64,000 bases of DNA from Sympetrum striolatum (lineage: Eukaryota > Arthropoda > Insecta > Odonata > Libellulidae), in contig OX388350.1 in assembly GCA_947579665.1 (NCBI GenBank), positions 34,691,393 through 34,755,392 of the forward strand, read 5' to 3'. Numbering within the stretch: the stretch's first letter is position 1; the number at the start of each line of letters is the position of its first letter. Below, one piece after another: positions 35,582-47,461 of this stretch. Both the position numbers and the translations under genes were made by a program. The notes under the pieces are model-generated. The model worked only from the letters and a program-made list of their open reading frames with translations, did not search any database and had not been told where the DNA came from.

Positions 35582-35905
35582 ATTGCAAGTTATAGGTTGT
35601 AAAGAAAGAAAAATTTTGAAACACGACTGTTAGAGAATTGGAGGTTAATTATCTCCAATAGCCGTCTTTGTCGGCGTTCCTCGTCTCATTCACCGGTGTT
35701 CGGAGAAAACAAGAGAGGTCACTGCACTTTCAAAAAATTCAATACACATTTCGAAAGCGATGCTTTCTTCTTCAGGAGTGAAATTAAAGAGCGGTGTCCT
35801 CTCTAGTTCTCTCCGAACACCGGTGAGTGAGACGAGGAACGCCGATAAAGACAGCTATTGGAGATTTTTAACCTCTAATCTCTTGCAATTGCGAGTTATA
35901 GGTTG
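35582..35905. mobile_element. Foldback element F1, copy 2, with 18-bp direct repeats
   Basis: Direct repeats of 18 bp (ATTGCAAGTTATAGGTTG at 35582-35599; one mismatch at 35888-35905) flank a 288-bp element. Its arms match F1 at 4289-4549 (AATAGCCGTCTTTGTCG, CGTTCCTCGTCTCATTC, GGAGAAAACAAGAGA). The centre differs from copy 1. On the minus strand it holds CTGAAGA, one base, a GAAAGC-ATC-GCTTTC stem-loop, then GAAA (35775 down to 35749), the same order as a hammerhead core. Confidence 0.75.
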
Positions 35906-38417
35906 GTGATGATGTACATGCAATATCACTATATCTACATCTTTGTATTTAATCTGCAAGCCATGACTCAACTTCCATAATCAATTACATTCGCGTATCT
36001 TTCGAGGAAAAAATTAATTTTAAAGGTGATTCGTGGTAGCATTATTTTCCTCTTTTTCTTATTGCGTCTGAACAGGCTATATAACAAGATATTTTTTGTA
36101 AACAATGTGAGGTCATCACCTCAAGCAGCATCCTGTAGAAGAAACTGAAAGATTTATCCTATAAATTTAAACCTGAATGAGTTCATTAACCCGTACTAAT
36201 TATTTTAATGTCCGCGGTAGATGTTTGCCAAATGAAAACAGTTATCTTCGTAAAAATAGCAGTGGATAACGGGCACCAAGAATAAAAAGAAAAGAGAGAA
36301 GTCATCCCGAAACCTTGAGTGGTTAAGCGGATGCCCTGAGAAATGTGTATTGAAGTGATATAATGCAGTATCTCATTCTCTCTCAAGGAAATACGAAGAA
36401 ACATCTTCCGAGCATTATTTTCATTTGTTCTCCTTGGAAATTGCGAACGCATTTGTTCACGATACTGCATTTAAGGAAAATACGAAATGTATGAGAGCGG
36501 TCGTTGACGTTGAGATATTGAAAACGAGGAAAGAATAATTTCCACCCTATCCTTCAAAAAATGTAGAAAAACCATTCCCTTCTTAAAGATCAACATTTAT
36601 CAGTATGATTGGCTTGAATTCTCTTTATATACATTGAGATTTTATTTTTATTCCCTGCAATTCAGCAGCCCTACGTTTTGTGTATTTTAGTTAGAATTAA
36701 TTATGTATGATTCCCGTTCGTGGAAATTCATAAGGTAGGTTCAATGACTCGAATAACCTATTAAAAAGAGTACATTTGTTCCAAACTTCAATTCCCTGGT
36801 CAAGTTATTCACTCTGCAAAGTCTTACGCTAAAGAAATGATATCCTTACTAGTATTGGGGAAACGCAAGCATATTTTCTCTAAGCCTCTTAGATTCTTGG
36901 AGTTCTCAAATTGTTAACTTTGTCATTTTATAAATCTAAAAACGAATAAAGAATTACGAATGCCTTACAATCAAAATAAACTTCCATTCAAGCTAAATTA
37001 ATATATCTTAAATTAGAGATTAAGTAAAAACTTTTCGAAATAAGTCTAAATGTTGAATATAAAATGTTAAAAACTTAAAAACTCTAGGCAGGTCTTCTTG
37101 ATGGCGGAATGATAAATTGGCTTACATCAAGCAGCCTTCATTGAATTTTTACCATTTTCTACTTCGTATTTACCGTGGAAGATAGATACCAATCACATAC
37201 AGAATCGTAACAAAAAATTCTTCTATCAAAGAAACTTCTGAATCATACATTTATGACACTGAATATGTAGCTCATGACTTCTAAAGCCGTTACTTTGACT
37301 TCGAGTTTGATTACTATGAGAAAGTAACCCACAATCTCCTCTACGCGAATATGTCAGATTTCATAGTCCGCTATAACTCTAAACGCGAAAACAGAATCTG
37401 AGGTATTATAATGGCTCAAGGAGTCATGAATTTTAGAATCGCAGTGTTGAATGAAATATCTAGTTAAATTAATTATATACAGGAATTATCGCTGTGGTTA
37501 TTAGCTAGCGCATCTTAGATGGTAAAGGGGAAATCAGTTCAAGGTAAATAAACGTTGTTTTACTTTTAATTATGTAGATAAAAAGGATCATTATGGCTCA
37601 AGAACTAAGAAATGGATAACAAAACTATATTGCACATGTAAAAATATGAAAAATTATTAATATAATAATAAAAGTTTTAAGTATTATGTAAAAGTACTTA
37701 ACAAATATTATAAGAGTAGCGCTCATAATTTTCTCATATTGTCTTTCGGTATTTCCATAGACGATTCCACGATTGAAATAGGAAGCAATTTCCGACCAAA
37801 TTACTTTCAGCTGGTACTCTCAAGCGTAATGTTGGTAAGTCTGTTTTCGCCGAGCATGTTTAATGAAACCGAACTATTAAGCTGGTGAAACTCTCAAATG
37901 TGCACCCAAACTTATGCACCACTTCTGTTTAATTGCAAACTCAGGACAGCAAATGACAGTAAAGTTACTTCCAACTTCGAATCTAGAGCAATTAATGTTA
38001 TGGTTCTCGATTCATATATACATTCCTGTTTTATTTTACACATTAGAAGAGCAAAATAACTGAAAATTTTACTTTTTATAAACCAATATAGTTTAGAATT
38101 TTAAATGTGTAATATGAGATTACTTACTTTAGAAATTTAATATGACCAAAATATCGAAATATATTATGATACCTTACGATGCCAATATTCTATAATCTAG
38201 GTTTCATGTAGGCTGCTGACATTTTAACTTATATTCATACTGTTACTACTCCAAAAAAAGCTCACACACAACCAAACGAAGATTTTTGAATAAATGTGCA
38301 TATTACATGCAATCTTTTATAAAAATCTCAGCTTTCTATTATTAACTTTTATTAAACATTTTGAAATAGCGTGTTGGAATATGGCATAGATGCTTTATAT
38401 CTATCAACACAATGATT
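35906..38417. other. Unannotated AT-rich DNA
   Basis: No gene, RNA or repeat recognised in about 2.5 kb. Short frames are unremarkable. Confidence 0.4.
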
Positions 38418-39150
38418 CAATATTGATTTTTAGTTAGGAAAACTCTGAATTTCTAAAAATTTAAAGCATTGGCATAAATCACCATCTAGATAAAACATAC
38501 CGGAAATATCTCCCTAATACAGTCCTTAACTGATTCAAATGAGTCAATTGCTAGTCAGTGAAAGCGGATTAAGAATTTCAGCAACACTATAATTTCAAAT
38601 GTGTGACTTCTCCATACACAGTAAGTTTCATTTTATTATTTATCCCTCACTACAGTCCTTCTTACATCCCTCACTACAGTTCCTTAATTTTTAGTTACTA
38701 AAACTATGAACTTCTAAAATTTTAAGCATAGACATAAATCATTCTATACTAAGAATATCCCAGGAATGCCACCAGACATATGTCTAACTGGAAATTCTAA
38801 TAAATATAAAATCAATTGACGAAGCTGTCACTTTGTGGAACTCCATAACGTAGGAAAGGAAGAGAACACTTCCACAGTAAAAGTTCCACAGTAAAACTGT
38901 GGAACTAAGACAAAGTGTTCTCTTCCTTTCCTACGTTCTAATAAATAGGTGAATATTCAATTTTAGTTTGTAAAACTGAATTTTTATATTTTAAGCATTG
39001 ACATAAACCGTCATCTAGTAAAAACATCCCTGGAATATCTCCTTAATGCAGTCCTAAACCGAACCAAATGGGAATTCCTAGCCAGTGAAAGTGGGGGAGA
39101 GAAGGATTCAGCAGCACTTCATTTTCGAATGTTTGACTCCTCCTGCCCCG
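38418..39150 (+). repeat. Local triplication, about 268-bp period
   Basis: Three units start near 38418, 38685 and 38953. Each opens TTTTTAGTT-like, then AAAACT...GAA, TTTTAAGCAT, GACATAAA, CATC and ATATC. Units 1 and 3 continue with CAGTCC, GCTAGTCAGTGAAAG-like, TTCAGCA and TGTTTGACTCCTCC-like blocks. Unit 2 is interrupted by a hairpin element and lacks the later part. Confidence 0.65.
38795..38947. mobile_element. Nested hairpin element with 12-bp direct repeats
   Basis: Perfect 25-bp arms (38847-38871 and 38913-38937; AACGTAGGAAAGGAAGAGAA and on) enclose a second perfect hairpin, AGTTCCACAGT and ACTGTGGAACT (38882-38906), so the loop itself folds. Direct repeats TTCTAATAAATA at 38795-38806 and 38936-38947 flank the insertion; the second overlaps the arm by two bases. 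Confidence 0.7.
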
Positions 39151-39790
39151 TTAACCCGCGATCTCGCTCGCTCTTCGGCGTCTTCAGAGTTTTATCATCC
39201 CGCGGACCACTTTAAAAAAGAATCCTTTATTCCGCAATTATCTATATGGAGAGCATTCTCTTTCGGTAATTCAGGAGAGCCTCCTCCCCTCTTCCCACAC
39301 ACTCATCTTCCACTTTGTCGCATTCCCTCTCTCCGTTCGCCCCAACACGGACACTCGGTTCCCTCAACGCTATCGATTTTAAACCCTCAAGCCCCCTCGA
39401 CTCCCTCCGAACACACCCCGCCTCGCCCCTTCTAACCATGGTCCCATTCGACCGCTTCCCCTCCAATCCCCCCTCCTCTTCGGCTCTCTCATCTGTTTAT
39501 CTTTCTTTCTCTCTCCGATACTCTCATATTTACCCTTTCCTCTTCTCCTATCCTCCTTTATATCTTATTTATTTACCGCATGCGAGTAATTACTGGTAGT
39601 TTATTTCTACATTTTTCATGTATTTTTTTCTTTTCCTTTAGTTATTACTATCGGAAGGATTGCGCAGGTTATTCGCACCCCCTTTCTTTGTGGGTGTTTT
39701 CCTGTAGTGGATTTTTTCCTTCGAATCTATTAGGTTTTATTCATCCACAATTCTTCTATTTTTTCTCATTCTACTCTCTTTAATTTAATC
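39151..39790. other. Pyrimidine-rich, CpG-containing block
   Basis: Long C/T-rich tracts give overlapping frames rich in Ser, Pro, Leu and Phe in several registers, a composition artefact. No domain is recognised. It may be an old repeat or regulatory sequence. Confidence 0.4.
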
Positions 39791-40657
39791 ATTCTAAAAT
39801 TAATGACGGTGGGTTGGCTGGAAGAAGAGACTTTTAGTCTCAATCTCTCCCAAATAAAGACGATTATCATTATTGTTATAACCCTTACATCGGTGTACTC
39901 CCCCCTTAAGCATGACGAGTCTTGATATCTCTTTTTAAAGAATATATTTTTTAAATATATATATGCATTCTTTAACTTTATATGTATCCTTTAAATATAT
40001 ACGTCACCCATTCATATATGCATCATTGAGTCCATGCGCTTCTCGTAAATCAAAAAGCTTGAAATGTAAATCAATTATAATTTGATACATACATAAATTT
40101 GCTGTACAAAAGATTTTTATTAAATTAATAATTATAATTAATATTAAATGATAATTATTCTTTAAACATAATTCTGTATGGGCTTAAATTCCTTGCTTAT
40201 TCTTATGGGAAAAGCTCGTATTCAAAAATCGCCTTGGTCGTCAGGGAGACAGGTTGTTTACTAAGGCAAAATTTTGCTGAAATTTCCTTTACATTGCCAA
40301 GGTTGTCGTAATTTAAATTCAAAAGGAATATTGTACGGCAAAAATAAGAATTCTTATTTGATTTCCCTTTCTATGGCACTTGTCTCGATTTCGTGTGACC
40401 AATTTTTCTAATTTAAATTCGCAAAAGAAGAAAAGCCTGCAACCTTTGAAAACGAACTTGACGTGCAATTCTTATTGAAGCCTTTCATAACGTCCAGGGT
40501 CGAACTGTTCACTGTTGGTGAATGAAATACAGTCTTATTCTCTGTCAGAAAAAGACTAAATCACGCGAAATTTCGTTTAAATTTGTGGAACGGTTTAAGA
40601 ATGATCGATAAACGTAAAATTGTGTACCGACACACAGATAAACCACGCAAACAACCG
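39791..40657. other. Unannotated DNA
   Basis: A short segment (about 39805-39870) with a GAGACTTTTAGTCTC hairpin and AATAAA looks like the tail of an old retroposed sequence. The rest is featureless. Confidence 0.35.
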
Positions 40658-40973
40658 TATAGACTCGAGTATGAGACCACCCGAATATAAGCCGAGGCAC
40701 CTAATTTTATCATAAATACTTGGAAAGCTAACAGACTCGAGTATAAGCCTAGGGTGGGAAACCCGACAACTCCCGACAGGCGGCACGCTATTGCGGTGAA
40801 AATTAATTGCGAATTATTAATTGAGCAAGAGAGGATTTATTATCTGATTTTCGACCACTGCAAACTTTTTCCACTGGAGAACAGGTAGTTAAACCCACAC
40901 TCGAATATAAGCCGAGGGAAGCTTTTCCAGCACAAAAAATTTTCCGAGGAACTCGCCCTATACTATCGAGTAT
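40658..40973. mobile_element. MITE with CTCGAGTATAAG ends, copy 1
   Basis: Inverted ends carry TATAGACTCGAGTAT and TATACTATCGAGTATA. Internal repeats of CGAATATAAGCCGAGG, GACTCGAGTATAAGCC and CTCGAATATAAGCCGAGG recur. It matches 58580-58939 through CACCTAATTTTATCA, GGTGGGAAA, TTAATTGAG, GAGGA and TTTTCC. The superfamily is not assigned. Confidence 0.65.
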
Positions 40974-43900
40974 ATACAGTATGCATATAATGTTTCCCTT
41001 CGGCACATCCCCATGCTTCCTTCACAATGCGCATGCGCCAAGAATGGAGTCTTTGTATCAATCCGTTCCTTTTTCCCCTCCGCGATCCTTCTTCATCTCT
41101 TCACCCACACATCTCCCACACACTTATTATCGCCCGATTAATAACTTTTCCAGCTTTTCTACGCGTTCTCCTTTGCGTCCCGCCGTGGGAGAGGCGCCTG
41201 TTTTCATTATGGGGGAAAATGGCGGGAATTGAATCGTCACGTGGGTCTTTTTATCCGTCGTAATGCTGCGACTCAATGGGCTCTATCGACCGTGGTCACT
41301 GCAACGTGAAAGGAAGATCTTGCGTATCTGGCTCTTTTCATACGGATAGAGAGCCTTATTAACCGCTTTGGATTTTGAGTTTCTACAATAGCCTTGATTA
41401 TTCGTCTACGCCAGACTTTTTCTACTACTACGACCGCGGAGTATTGGGTATTCTGACTATGCTATACACTGTTAAACACACTAGAAAACATCGACAGAAA
41501 AATGATAATTTAATTGAAATTATTAATAAAAACTTTCTGCTACCTAGTACGAAAAAAAATTAATTTTAAAATCTAATTAAAATACTCCATTAAATCCGAT
41601 AGGATGCCAATTACAAGTAAGCGATTTAAACAAAATTTTTCTAAAAAATGCAAAAGATTCATCATACCTACAATTTTCCATCAAGTTTCCTCTAAAAAAA
41701 CAATGATATACCACATACCGAATAATTTGTTACCTTAACTAAACTTTTATCTGAATAATTTTCATCTATACCTATGCTATGTTTTCTGTTATTTTAATTG
41801 TAACTGGTTTCGCTCTTTTTTATCGTTTCTTTCTTTCATCAGTTACTCATAATAGCGAAAGTAGACGTGTACTTTTAAGTCTCGATTTCTCCCGAAATAG
41901 AGTCGTTTGTAGGTATGTGAATTTTAAAATTATGGTCCTATTATTGATTTCAGTTACTTACTTCTAAATTTAAAACGTCGATTCCGTAAATTACGTATAC
42001 ATTTAGCAATCAACAGCTACTATAACGTCTTTGATTAAAAGATTTTGATGATAACTCCTCAAATCGAAGCAAATTGTTATTTGTGGTAGATGCTGAATCA
42101 AGTTTGAAAGTCAATTATTCAATTAAATTTCCTCTAAACTTTCATTAATCAGAAGTAGTTTATAATAATTTTCTTACATAAGTCATTTCTACATATCATT
42201 CAACAAATAGGCTCTATTGAATCAATAGAAGATGTTGCGGTAAACAGATACCGTTTACCACTTAACGTGTTAGTGTAAAAAGGAAAGAGCCATACAGTTA
42301 TAATTATTTTCTTCTCTTCGATTAGATGACTTCGGTGGTAAACGGACTTGCATGGCGGCACAGTGAGGAATTCAATGGAAAAAAGAATTTTGTACATAAT
42401 CGCTGAATCAAATCATGGGAAATTAAATATCTTTTCTAGATCAAAGAAGATTAATTTCTCCTTTTTGCAGAAGCCAATGCAATAGGTAAAGCTTGGTGCA
42501 TTAAATTTCCAGGGATAAATTACTTGTACATTATTCCTGGTCGCTGTAGTAACTTCATCATTGTCTTCTGTAGGCAGATAATGTGAATTAAATGTATTTC
42601 AATTCATTAATATTTCCATTTAAATTCATTTCGAACATCAAGTCGATGCCTATTTTTTGCCTCTTCCCCTCGGGTGAACGTTCTACTGTATGCAGAATAT
42701 CTCATTTTTGAAATAACTGCAAATTCCGGAAAAAATTACCGTTTTAGTAGGGCAAATTTCTAAAATAAAAACAAGTGGAATTCAGGCGTCACAAAATGGA
42801 ATGCAAGAACATAGAGTGCCATTTTTGATTAAATGATCCTGCAGAAATAATCGCACGGCAGAATAAAAAACGTGCATACTCTAATGGACATGCTCAATTA
42901 TCTCTTTATTTCAAATCCAAGCCTCCACGAAATAATTTTCGTAAATATACACCGAGAGCAAATTTATCTCGCTGCTGAAGAGTCAAAAGTTACTTTTTCC
43001 TTATTATCACATTTTTATACGTAACTTAATAGCCTGGAATTACTATTTTCGCTATCTTAAGAACACTACAGGAAAATGTGAGTAACCTCAGATATAAATG
43101 CTTTCCGAACTCCCGAAATAATAAATTCTTTGTTTTGCTATTATATTTTAAATTTGTTTCCACGTTAAGCTCGGAGATGTCTTCAGACACAATGCGCTAG
43201 TTTTTTTAAGAGCACCAATTAAAAACTGCATTTTCAAGCTTTCTCATATATTTACGGGGAAATAAAGAGAAATTTATTTGAAATATAAACAAAAGAGGTA
43301 CCTCTTGAGCGATTTTTAAACTTAAAATAACTGAAACGACTGGATTTATTAACCTATATCTCAAGCTAAATCCGGATGCTACGTAGGTATATCTTGCACT
43401 CTAGACACAATATTGGCATTCTTGAAGTGAATAAGTATTATTTACAATTTCGCCATCTATTTTCAAAGACTATTATGCAATCTTGAATAACTCAACGATT
43501 CACTAATTTTTTACTATCATTACAAAGGTCTACAACACAGGAAATATGCCACGAATTATAAAATATTAAATTTTCTTTTTTTCTTTACGTGTGCAACATT
43601 TCGGATATGATGTGCTCAGTATGTTCAATTTATTTTCATTATCCTTAGTCCATTTATGAATATATTTAAGGGAGCATTATTGCTTCGGAAAACAAACAGC
43701 ATGACAATAAATATTTGTTAGTATTACTTTCTGTTAGATTTATAATCGTTTCCACTCTGAGATGTCCTATTAAATTCTTGAAAGTGCATACCTAATATAC
43801 TAGTGTTGAAGCCAAGATTTTCAGCACATTTTTCGTACTGAAAAAGCTTCTCTTGTTCTATAATCGAGTGAGGGAGGGTCCCACTTATCTGTTCTCCGTA

Positions 43901-44786
43901 GAAAAAACCCTGCCATGGCCGGAAATTGGCTTTGATATTCCTCACTTGTTCAATTCACAATTATAATCATCGAGTAAATACGGTATATTAAAATATAAAA
44001 TCTACTCTCATTCTCAAATGAAACATTTATGATTCTATTTCTCCTAGCCTTACTAGTTGAAATTCTTACTATAATCGTTTAATCGTTCAATTTATTAGAA
44101 AGTTATTGCTGCATGTACATTAGAGCGAAATTAAACAGCCTTCATTACGACCTTGACTGCACGCTTTCTTATTCACGACGCAATCACTGTTATTACAACA
44201 AACGTACACGAGCCCTCAAGGTGTAAACATAATAAAGAGATCGAGTGTGGTTAACAAGCTACAAGAAAGTCCCTGATACGACTACCACATAGTTACCAAC
44301 TTCTTTAGCCTACCCGAGCTTTAATTCTTTTTGGGAGTTTTTCAAAAGAGAAACACCCACTACGTTAGACCCAACATTCTGCTTTCGTTCCCGCCTGCGT
44401 TAAGCCAACCTCAGCCGCAAGCGCTCATTAGTTCCTTTGCCTCACATCCTGATCCTTTCTCCTCATACCAATTTCGCGGTGGTAAATTCAGAACTGCAAT
44501 TAACACCCTCTTGTTTGTCCATACTTTTAGAATTCAATGGCTTATGAAAACGACTGCTTTGCGCGAGTTTTCAGGAAAATCCGCTTATTAGGTTATCAAA
44601 TAGATTTTTCTTCATGATGAAACAAAAATTGATAGCGTATAAGAGTATGACTCTTAGAGTCAATATGCTTGACTTGCATGCATATGTTCCGCTTCTGGGA
44701 TTATATCATTTGCTATTTGGTACAGGGTAGAGAAAAATGCATCTTTCATTTACTTTTGTCACAGTCTTGATCATGGCTGTGATGAA
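40974..44786. other. Unannotated DNA
   Basis: A small GC-richer patch lies at 41030-41330; otherwise AT-rich. No frame shows a recognisable domain and no structured repeat was found. Confidence 0.4.
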
Positions 44787-45089
44787 ATGAAAGCTCCTAA
44801 AGTACGAGTGAATAACTGCACTGATAAAGGTCTCTCCTTATGGACTGACAAGAAAAGTGTTGATCGTAGAGCCATTGTGCTTCAATTGCGTGGACATGTT
44901 CCGCTTATAGCATTCTGGCTCAATGAGGAAAGCAATGGCAAACTACCTCACTCCTCATCTATCCTAGTGAACCTCATTCCTCTCTGTATGCTCTCAGTAG
45001 CTTATGCCAGAGGGGGTGAGGTACCAGCCTTCGGGCTGGCTACTTTACAGACAGATAATAACCTTATAGTCGCTCTAACTAAACTGTAA
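44787..45089 (+). other. GC-richer segment with a 100-residue frame, probably repeat-derived
   Basis: An open frame of 100 codons starts at 44787, in a segment less AT-rich than its flanks. It lacks any domain I know. The DNA phrase GGTACCAGCCTTCGGGCTGG includes a hairpin. The abrupt composition change suggests an old dispersed repeat rather than a host exon. Confidence 0.25.
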
Positions 45090-46136
45090 ACAGGAATTTT
45101 AGTAACATTTTTTTTAAATATGCATTGTCATCAATCATATATTTTCTCCGATGGTTTCTCTCCGGTTAGTTGAAACTTTTTTTCCGATTTCTATCCATGA
45201 TAAATACATATTATTTCGTACGCATACATGGGTGGAGAGGTTATAATACCTATATTCAATAGAGAGGCCGAAAATCTTTGGGAAAGATAGCGTTTGCTAC
45301 AAAATTAATCTTTAAATGCAAATAACTAAATTAAACATACTTTTTCAAATGAAGGTACATGTATTCTGGAATGGAATACGTATCCGGGATCGCTCTTAAC
45401 GCTTTTGCTTAAAAATGCTTAACATTTTAAAAAGAATTTTCATCCCTTTCTTCCATAATATAAATATGAAAACTTAAGAGGAAATTTGTCTTTTTATTGC
45501 TTTTTACTAAGAATTTAATGCATTTCTTACGTATTTCTGTTGTATTCTACGATATGAAATTCAATTTTGGCTGGAAAAGCTGATTCCAGAACAAATTGAC
45601 TGGCTGACCTTTTAACCCCAGCACTGCTAATTATCCATCACAACCCTCCGTTTAAGTTGCCGATTCATACGAAATTTCAATGAGCTCACGGTCGATGAAG
45701 CTGCAAAAGGAAGCATGCATCACCTGAGGTGCACTTTGGGCTACGAAATATCCGAAAACTTTTGCCTCTTATTCGAAGATATGTAAAAATTTGCGAGGAT
45801 TTCTTTGTCTTCGATACGCTTTCCCCCTGTCTTCCGTAGTAGGTTACTCTAGCGTGGCCCTTCGGGATATGTGCCCCAGTTTAGGAAAGACCTCCCAAGG
45901 CTCTGTCGCAGATAGAAAACAGCGCTAAGGTTTTTCACGGCAATACGGCGAACCACGCGACCTTCATATTTGAAAAGGATAGGCCTTTTTACCCGTGGAA
46001 AGCAGCAGGAAAGGGCAATTTGATGCATTTTCTCTCTACCTGACCTCTCCCAGAGGATAACTTATGGATAAAATTAATATGTCCAATCTTTACTTGGTGG
46101 AACGGTGGTATAACCATTTTAAATAAATGACCTTAG
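45090..46136. other. Unannotated DNA
   Basis: Moderately GC-richer at about 45600-46060 with no coding pattern. It abuts the 3' end of the Penelope-like element. Confidence 0.4.
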
Positions 46137-46159
46137 TATTTTCCACAAAATATATATAA

Positions 46160-46202
46160 TCTGCGACCGGTTTCGTTACAAAATTAACATCATCTGGCAA
46201 AC
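46160..46202 (-). ncRNA. Hammerhead ribozyme motif of the Penelope-like element
   Basis: Minus strand, in order: stem I strand TTGC (46200-46197), box CAGATGA (consensus CUGANGA, with A for the invariant U), one extra base, stem-loop GTTA-ATTTTG-TAAC, GAAA, palindrome ACCGGT, and cleavage-position C at 46165. Then comes GCAG, which pairs with TTGC (one G-T pair). The palindromic stem III of three base pairs suggests a dimeric minimal hammerhead. The box substitution would probably weaken cleavage in this copy. It lies about 60 bp from the element's 3' edge, on the coding strand. Confidence 0.65.
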
Positions 46203-46439
46203 ATATACAGGAAATTTAGTCTTAAATAGTAAATTTGAAGGGGGAAGGGGTGGGTGGGGGCTAAGGGAACAACGATGTGGGTAGGGAAAGAAGGGGAGAA
46301 GGGTTAGGGAACAAATATTCGTTCGTCAAAAACTCTTTTTTCTGTGTAATTTCAACGATTTCTAAAGCGTTGAGGCGGCGACCTTTCTTCTCTTGGTGTA
46401 GGAGACGAGGTTGGAAATCACTGATGTGTCCTTAAGACA

Positions 46440-47435
46440 TTATCCCTCGTTAAGGTGTTCCGCGAATGCAGAACCCGGACCCCCTGTGCGGTGGCAGCGC
46501 TGATGCTCGGACATCCTTATCTTTAGTGCCCTTCCCGTTTGTCCCACGTAGATCGCGGAACAATCATTGCACCGGAGTTCATACACCCCACTAAGAGATT
46601 CTTTGTCCCTTATGTCTTTGGTTTTGCACAGGGATCTAAGGGTTTTCGGGGAATAATATGCTGGTCGGATATTGTCCGGGAGTGTTCTCGCCAGGCGGTA
46701 GGAAAGACTTCCTAGGAAAGGAAATTTTCTCCAAGACACCTGAGGGGGAGGTAGTTCAGTCAAGGAGGTGATCTTTTTGGATGCTATTTTCTTAAGTTTT
46801 CTTTTCAGGAGGCGGTCCACTAATCCGGCGTCGTATCCGTTGCGATTTGCTATTTGTTTGATGGTGCTGAGTTCTATGGAAAATTGGGATGATGAGAGGG
46901 GAATGTGGGTGAGGCGGTGGATCATGGAATGGAAAGCGGCGAGTTTATGGGAATGGTGGTGGGAAGATACGTTGGGGATGACATGATCTGTGTAGGTGGG
47001 TTTCCGATAGATGGCAAAGTCGGGTCTTCCATTATTTAATGATATCGTGACGTCTAAAAAGTTTAGAGTTCTATTTGAAGGAGATTCCATAGTGAATGTC
47101 AATGAGCTATGGAGAGAGTTTAAATACACTAGGAAATCGTTAAGCTGCTCTTTCGCGCCATTCCATATGCAGATTATGTCATCCACATAGCGGCGCCAGA
47201 ATAAGCAGTGCTTGATTATGGGGTGGTTCGTGGAAAAAAGATTGTTCTCGAAGGAATTCAGAAAAACCTCAGCTAGGAGTGGGGACAGCGGAGAACCCAT
47301 AGCTAAGCCGTCCAGTTGCTTGTAAAAAACACCGTTAAATAGGAAGTAATTCTGGGAGATGCATTCGGAGACGAGATTGATGATCTCCTCCCCTTTGTTG
47401 GGATCGATACTGCTTAAACTCTCTCCATAGCTCAT
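46440..47435 (-). CDS. Penelope-like reverse transcriptase / GIY-YIG endonuclease, partial and broken
   Basis: An uninterrupted frame of 331 residues. Residues 41-52 (LDGLAMGSPLSP) and 81-90 (RRYVDDIICI) are reverse-transcriptase motifs; YVDD at 83-86 holds the catalytic aspartates. Residues 124-132 (LNFLDVTIS) and 144-150 (RKPTYTD) are downstream RT/thumb motifs typical of Penelope-like proteins. Residues 283-311 form a GIY-YIG domain: GVYEL, then C289/C292, YVGQTGR at 296-302, E310 and H311, with C314/H315 completing a Cys-His cluster. The N-terminal RT motifs are missing, so the protein is under half the usual family length. The Met is not the natural start: the frame continues a few codons upstream (SLEYINES) to a TAG. 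The C terminus is cut by a frameshift near 46440 and another near 46370; homologous-looking codons continue to about 46261. The copy is therefore inactive. Confidence 0.85.
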   Translation of the reverse strand: MSYGESLSSIDPNKGEEIINLVSECISQNYFLFNGVFYKQLDGLAMGSPLSPLLAEVFLNSFENNLFSTNHPIIKHCLFWRRYVDDIICIWNGAKEQLNDFLVYLNSLHSSLTFTMESPSNRTLNFLDVTISLNNGRPDFAIYRKPTYTDHVIPNVSSHHHSHKLAAFHSMIHRLTHIPLSSSQFSIELSTIKQIANRNGYDAGLVDRLLKRKLKKIASKKITSLTELPPPQVSWRKFPFLGSLSYRLARTLPDNIRPAYYSPKTLRSLCKTKDIRDKESLSGVYELRCNDCSAIYVGQTGRALKIRMSEHQRCHRTGGPGSAFAEHLNEG

Positions 47436-47461
47436 TGACTCATTGATATACTCTAGAGACT

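Larger units (their letters stand above)
46137..47461 (-). mobile_element. Penelope-like retroelement, 5'-truncated
   Basis: Minus-strand element. It is truncated on its 5' side, where the coding frame meets a stop just beyond 47450 and homology-like protein sequence ends. It contains the catalytic part of the reverse transcriptase, a GIY-YIG endonuclease, decayed C-terminal coding sequence to about 46261, and a 3' noncoding region with a hammerhead motif. The 3' end is the GTGGAAAATAC block near 46137-46147. Penelope-like elements integrate by target-primed reverse transcription, and such ribozymes are known from their terminal repeats. Confidence 0.85.

Noticed and set aside
39085..39599. 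Overlapping open frames of 74-116 codons
   Set aside because: They arise from a C/T-rich tract open in several registers; amino-acid content is just Ser/Pro/Leu/Phe.
41800..41855. CTGATGA and GAAAC on the minus strand, resembling a hammerhead
   Set aside because: The 24-nt region between the boxes does not form stem II, and stem I pairing would require a G at the cleavage position, which hammerheads exclude.
44787..45089. 100-codon frame as a host gene
   Set aside because: No domain, no splice context, and the DNA looks like a dispersed repeat; kept only as a low-confidence segment.
46768..46986. 72-codon plus-strand frame
   Set aside because: Antisense shadow of the Penelope-like reverse-transcriptase frame.
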